Source: an uncultured Erysipelotrichaceae bacterium
Lineage (GTDB): Bacteria > Bacillota_I > Bacilli_A > Erysipelotrichales > Erysipelotrichaceae
Assembly (NCBI GenBank): GCA_900319505.1
Contig: ONOV01000113.1
Span: 1 to 8,863, forward strand
DNA: 8,863 nt
Direction of reading: 5' to 3'
Shown piece by piece: positions 8,301-8,863 of the stretch; positions within the stretch are counted from its first letter, which is position 1; each line of letters opens with the position of its first letter. The notes under the pieces were generated by a model, which saw only the letters and a program-made list of their open reading frames with translations, did no database searches and was not told where the DNA came from. The position numbers and the translations under genes are program-made.

Positions 8301-8523
8301 ATGGTGGAATACAGCCGTTGAGAATCAGGCCAGCGACAGAGCCCACCGCATCGGTCAGAAGAACGTTGTCACCGTATGCCGGCTCATCATGAAAAACACC
8401 ATTGAAGAAAGAATCCTGGATCTGCAGTCTTCCAAAGCTGATCTTGCCGGAAGACTCATGAACGGAGAAGGCATTTCCTCGGCTGCCCTGACCCGTGATG
8501 ATCTGCTTGAAATACTTGATTGA
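5302..8523 (+). CDS. SNF2-family DNA-dependent ATPase with N-terminal SWIM zinc finger
   Basis: A 1073-aa cytoplasmic Snf2/Rad54-type ATPase. A SWIM zinc finger lies near the N-terminus, with Cys73, Cys75, Cys84 and His86 giving CxC...CxH. The long region from about residue 100 to 600 matches, in position and length, the SNF2-associated region found in Firmicutes members. The helicase core follows: Q-like motif DYQKEGFRWL (618-627), Walker A DEMGLGKT (641-648), Walker B DEAQ (737-740), motif III LTGTPIEN (764-771), motif IV region LLFSQFTSML (926-935), motif V GGTGLNL (983-989) and motif VI DRAHRIGQ (1012-1019). All catalytic motifs are intact. Such proteins translocate on double-stranded DNA and remodel protein-DNA contacts; the bacterial SWIM type has no firm assigned role. 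AGAAGGA lies 4-5 bases before the ATG, and TAGAAT (5270-5275) is a possible -10 with no good -35. The gene stands alone and ends at a strong terminator. Confidence 0.95.
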   Translation: MLSKDYLINTLSASLVAEAEELLKAEEPVIDLSLKDDDGMKLLSGKVKAKNGKYVEVNVWINEEMGFIFDKECECRYFHNNNQCAHIAALILYYEQNQNSDKPSDERGSDESIRQLLSSLEEPILDPSISGSVSLYPCISQTGQDALGVSFRIGRHHNKSYILQDMYGFIQCLDAHENKRYGTDLEFVHDLSAFDAASRPLVIFLRSLVNKEDTYQTSGSIYGCYDDQLRRYLSLKGRYLDSFMDAVKDLPLYYTNDTDTIVFTREEGLPELEADLHKAGTGWLLTAPVITLFKGSRMLYIFDEANKKYYAAKRTSEKLVALLDYMEKAQARPQYISEEDLPSFAHDLYPVLTRNVLLHNEDGFDPYAYLPMKPSYEIYLDRREADDSVTCGLYADYGNGTPYNISLLSDIHPEGRRDVSDERAMHNFTAKWFNSTDPVTRNFILSDDEDRLFELVSEGIGAMQKKAAVYITDNMRKVSMRRMPSVSVGVSVADNGLLELDMQADTMSMDEVAEILSRYDRRKRYYRLKNGEFIDLEHSDTFKNLADLSESLQLKEGDIAKGRAEVPAYRALYLEEMEKEASLDLDRDEKFRNLISNLRNTDIDVYEVPKELDGIMRDYQKEGFRWLSALYDNGFGALLADEMGLGKTLQVLSFLKAHPHEGRTVIACPASLVYNWFQEIHKFTPDLKSRMIQGPADIRQEDIRRSDENEILITSYDLLKRDIEVYQTIPFTFEIIDEAQYIKNAGTQASRAVKALKAKFRIALTGTPIENRLSELWSIFDYIMPGFFRSYRSFRETYELPIVREKDIFTETRLERMIRPFVLRRRKKDVLKELPDKLEKVYYANATGEQRDLYDAHTARIKASLSAKTNEQFRHDRIEILAELTRLRQLCCDPRLLYSNYQGESAKEDMCIDLIRTSVEAGHKVLLFSQFTSMLDLLTKRLDEEGIGWYLLKGSTPKAERARLVEAFQHDSVPVFCISLKAGGTGLNLTAADVVIHYDPWWNTAVENQASDRAHRIGQKNVVTVCRLIMKNTIEERILDLQSSKADLAGRLMNGEGISSAALTRDDLLEILD

Positions 8524-8526
8524 CCC

Positions 8527-8563
8527 ATGCCTGTTTCCGCATCAGGAAACAGGCATTTCTTTT
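8527..8563 (+). terminator. Intrinsic terminator of the SNF2 gene
   Basis: A perfect 12-bp stem (8527-8538 with 8545-8556) with a 6-nt loop (8539-8544) is followed by a T-rich tail to 8563. It starts 4 bases after the SNF2 stop codon, so the SNF2 transcript ends here. Confidence 0.93.
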
Positions 8564-8574
8564 ATACCTCGCAT

Positions 8575-8643
8575 ATGCATAAAATCAGACTCATTGCAGG
8601 CGATCTTGACGGTACTTTTCTTCTAAACGTGCCCAGGATCTGA
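8575..8643 (+). pseudogene. Remnant of a HAD-superfamily (Cof-type) phosphatase gene start
   Basis: Twenty-two codons read MHKIRLIAGDLDGTFLLNVPRI then stop. The IRLIAGDLDGT segment is the nucleophile motif I (hhhhDxDGT) that opens Cof-type HAD phosphatases; the intact enzymes are about 260-280 aa. Here the frame stops after 22 codons, no ribosome binding site precedes the ATG, and the terminator of the SNF2 gene lies just upstream. The +2 frame, entered near 8619, stays open to about 8686 (…KRAQDLKEIDF…) and might be further decayed coding sequence, but I cannot match it to the family. It is best read as a deletion relic; a chance match over about 11 residues cannot be excluded. Confidence 0.45.
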
Positions 8644-8683
8644 AAGAAATAGACTTCACGAATAAGATGGTTCAAATTTTCTG

Positions 8684-8712
8684 TTGACGGCAGACAGGCA
8701 TATCACTATAAT
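8684..8712 (+). promoter_or_regulatory. Near-consensus sigma-A promoter
   Basis: TTGACG (8684-8689) and TATAAT (8707-8712) are separated by exactly 17 bases, the optimal spacing for the housekeeping sigma factor. Transcription should begin near 8719 and run into the structured leader that follows. This is the strongest promoter visible in the window. Confidence 0.85.
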
Positions 8713-8718
8713 CGTCAG

Positions 8719-8857
8719 CGAAAAGAAAAATGCTTTTAATTCGGTACAGAGAGACCGGCAAGGCAGAAGAAAGACAGCTGCGGCTGTCCATATGAAACTT
8801 CGTATATTTACTTCCCTGTCGACACCTGTACAGGGAAGTTTTTTCTTTGCGAAGGGG
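8719..8857 (+). promoter_or_regulatory. Transcription-attenuation leader, candidate PyrR-binding type
   Basis: An untranslated leader of about 130 nt lies between the promoter and a ribosome binding site (GAAGGGG, 8851-8857) near the window edge. The first hairpin pairs 8733-8737 with 8765-8769 and 8742-8745 with 8754-8757, and shows an ACAGAGAG loop followed by GGCAAGG. The second is a perfect 6-bp hairpin (8773-8778 with 8783-8788, loop TGCG). A third is the terminator at 8810-8839. An alternative pairing of 8761-8763 and 8766-8769 with 8811-8817 would break both the first hairpin and the terminator, giving an anti-antiterminator/antiterminator/terminator order. The loop resembles the CCAGAGAGGCU...GCAAGG element of Bacillus pyr operon leaders as I remember it, with an A-U to G-C exchange that keeps pairing. 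That would mean PyrR with UMP favours termination. Attenuation is fairly well supported; the PyrR assignment is tentative. The controlled gene lies outside the window. Confidence 0.5.
8810..8848 (+). terminator. Leader terminator (attenuator)
   Basis: A perfect 10-bp stem (8810-8819 with 8830-8839) with a 10-nt loop is followed by six consecutive T (8839-8844) and then CTTT. It lies between the promoter at 8684-8712 and the ribosome binding site at 8851-8857, with no open reading frame before it. It therefore acts as a conditional attenuator of the downstream gene rather than an end-of-gene terminator. Confidence 0.88.
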
Positions 8858-8863
8858 TATAAG

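Noticed and set aside
7255..8346. A 363-codon open frame on the minus strand inside the SNF2 gene
   Set aside because: It is fully antisense to the conserved helicase core, whose motifs are intact, and its own translation shows no recognisable family features. It is a by-product of the codon use of the SNF2 gene.
5302..8523. SNF2 gene as part of a DISARM-like or other anti-phage system
   Set aside because: No methyltransferase, phospholipase D or nuclease gene adjoins it. The neighbours are a DUF1294 gene and an attenuated leader, and the gene has its own terminator.
8754..8800. Ribosomal protein L10-type leader, suggested by the AAGACAGC word
   Set aside because: The matching downstream strand with the CCGAGG-like element that I expect in L10 leaders is missing; AGACAGC is explained here by a simple 6-bp hairpin.
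8719..8850. T-box leader for an aminoacyl-tRNA synthetase or amino acid gene
   Set aside because: AGAGAG is present, but the leader is too short and lacks the conserved TGG-ACC-GCG element expected before a T-box terminator.
8793..8863. A small peptide starting at the ATG within 8791-8800 in the leader
   Set aside because: The ATG has no ribosome binding site, since the hairpin at 8773-8788 sits where one would be, and the frame runs through the terminator stem; the structure explains the sequence better.

Overview
The window looks like chromosomal DNA of an anaerobic, fermentative member of the Bacillota, probably an Erysipelotrichia-type gut bacterium. The pointers are an oxygen-sensitive two-subunit iron-sulfur serine dehydratase, a 2-hydroxyacyl-CoA-dehydratase-type system with its ATP-driven activator, a SWIM/SNF2 helicase of the Firmicutes type, purine-rich ribosome binding sites and compact intrinsic terminators. 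The taxon is inferred from gene types only.

Minus strand, 1-4822: a tight five-gene operon, read right to left. It encodes a 2-hydroxyacyl-CoA-dehydratase-family subunit (3560-4822), a natural fusion of a second dehydratase-like subunit with a BadF/HgdC-type activating ATPase (1917-3563), a small DUF4186 protein with a cysteine cluster (1558-1920), and the beta and alpha chains of L-serine dehydratase (884-1561 and 28-891). Every junction overlaps, by 4, 4, 4 and 8 bases, and an intrinsic terminator overlaps the last stop codon. The operon therefore ends here and its products are probably made together. Three of the five products are probable Fe-S proteins and the DUF4186 protein has a metal-site-like cysteine cluster. 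SdaAA/SdaAB turn serine into pyruvate and ammonia. The substrate of the dehydratase-like pair is not evident, and no CoA-transferase or electron-transfer gene is present.

Minus strand, 4937-5233: a small DUF1294 membrane protein, 114 bases upstream of the operon. The gap carries a 10-base direct repeat and a seven-C run, but I see no convincing promoter.

Plus strand, 5302-8523: one large SWIM-zinc-finger SNF2 ATPase, divergent from the DUF1294 gene and closed by a strong intrinsic terminator.

Plus strand, 8524-8863: 340 bases without an intact gene. They hold the SNF2 terminator, a 22-codon remnant of a HAD-superfamily phosphatase start, a near-consensus sigma-A promoter, and a leader of about 130 nt with mutually exclusive hairpins, a terminator and a ribosome binding site at the window edge. 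The leader resembles a PyrR-type pyrimidine attenuator, which would predict a pyr gene just outside the window. This is a candidate assignment only.
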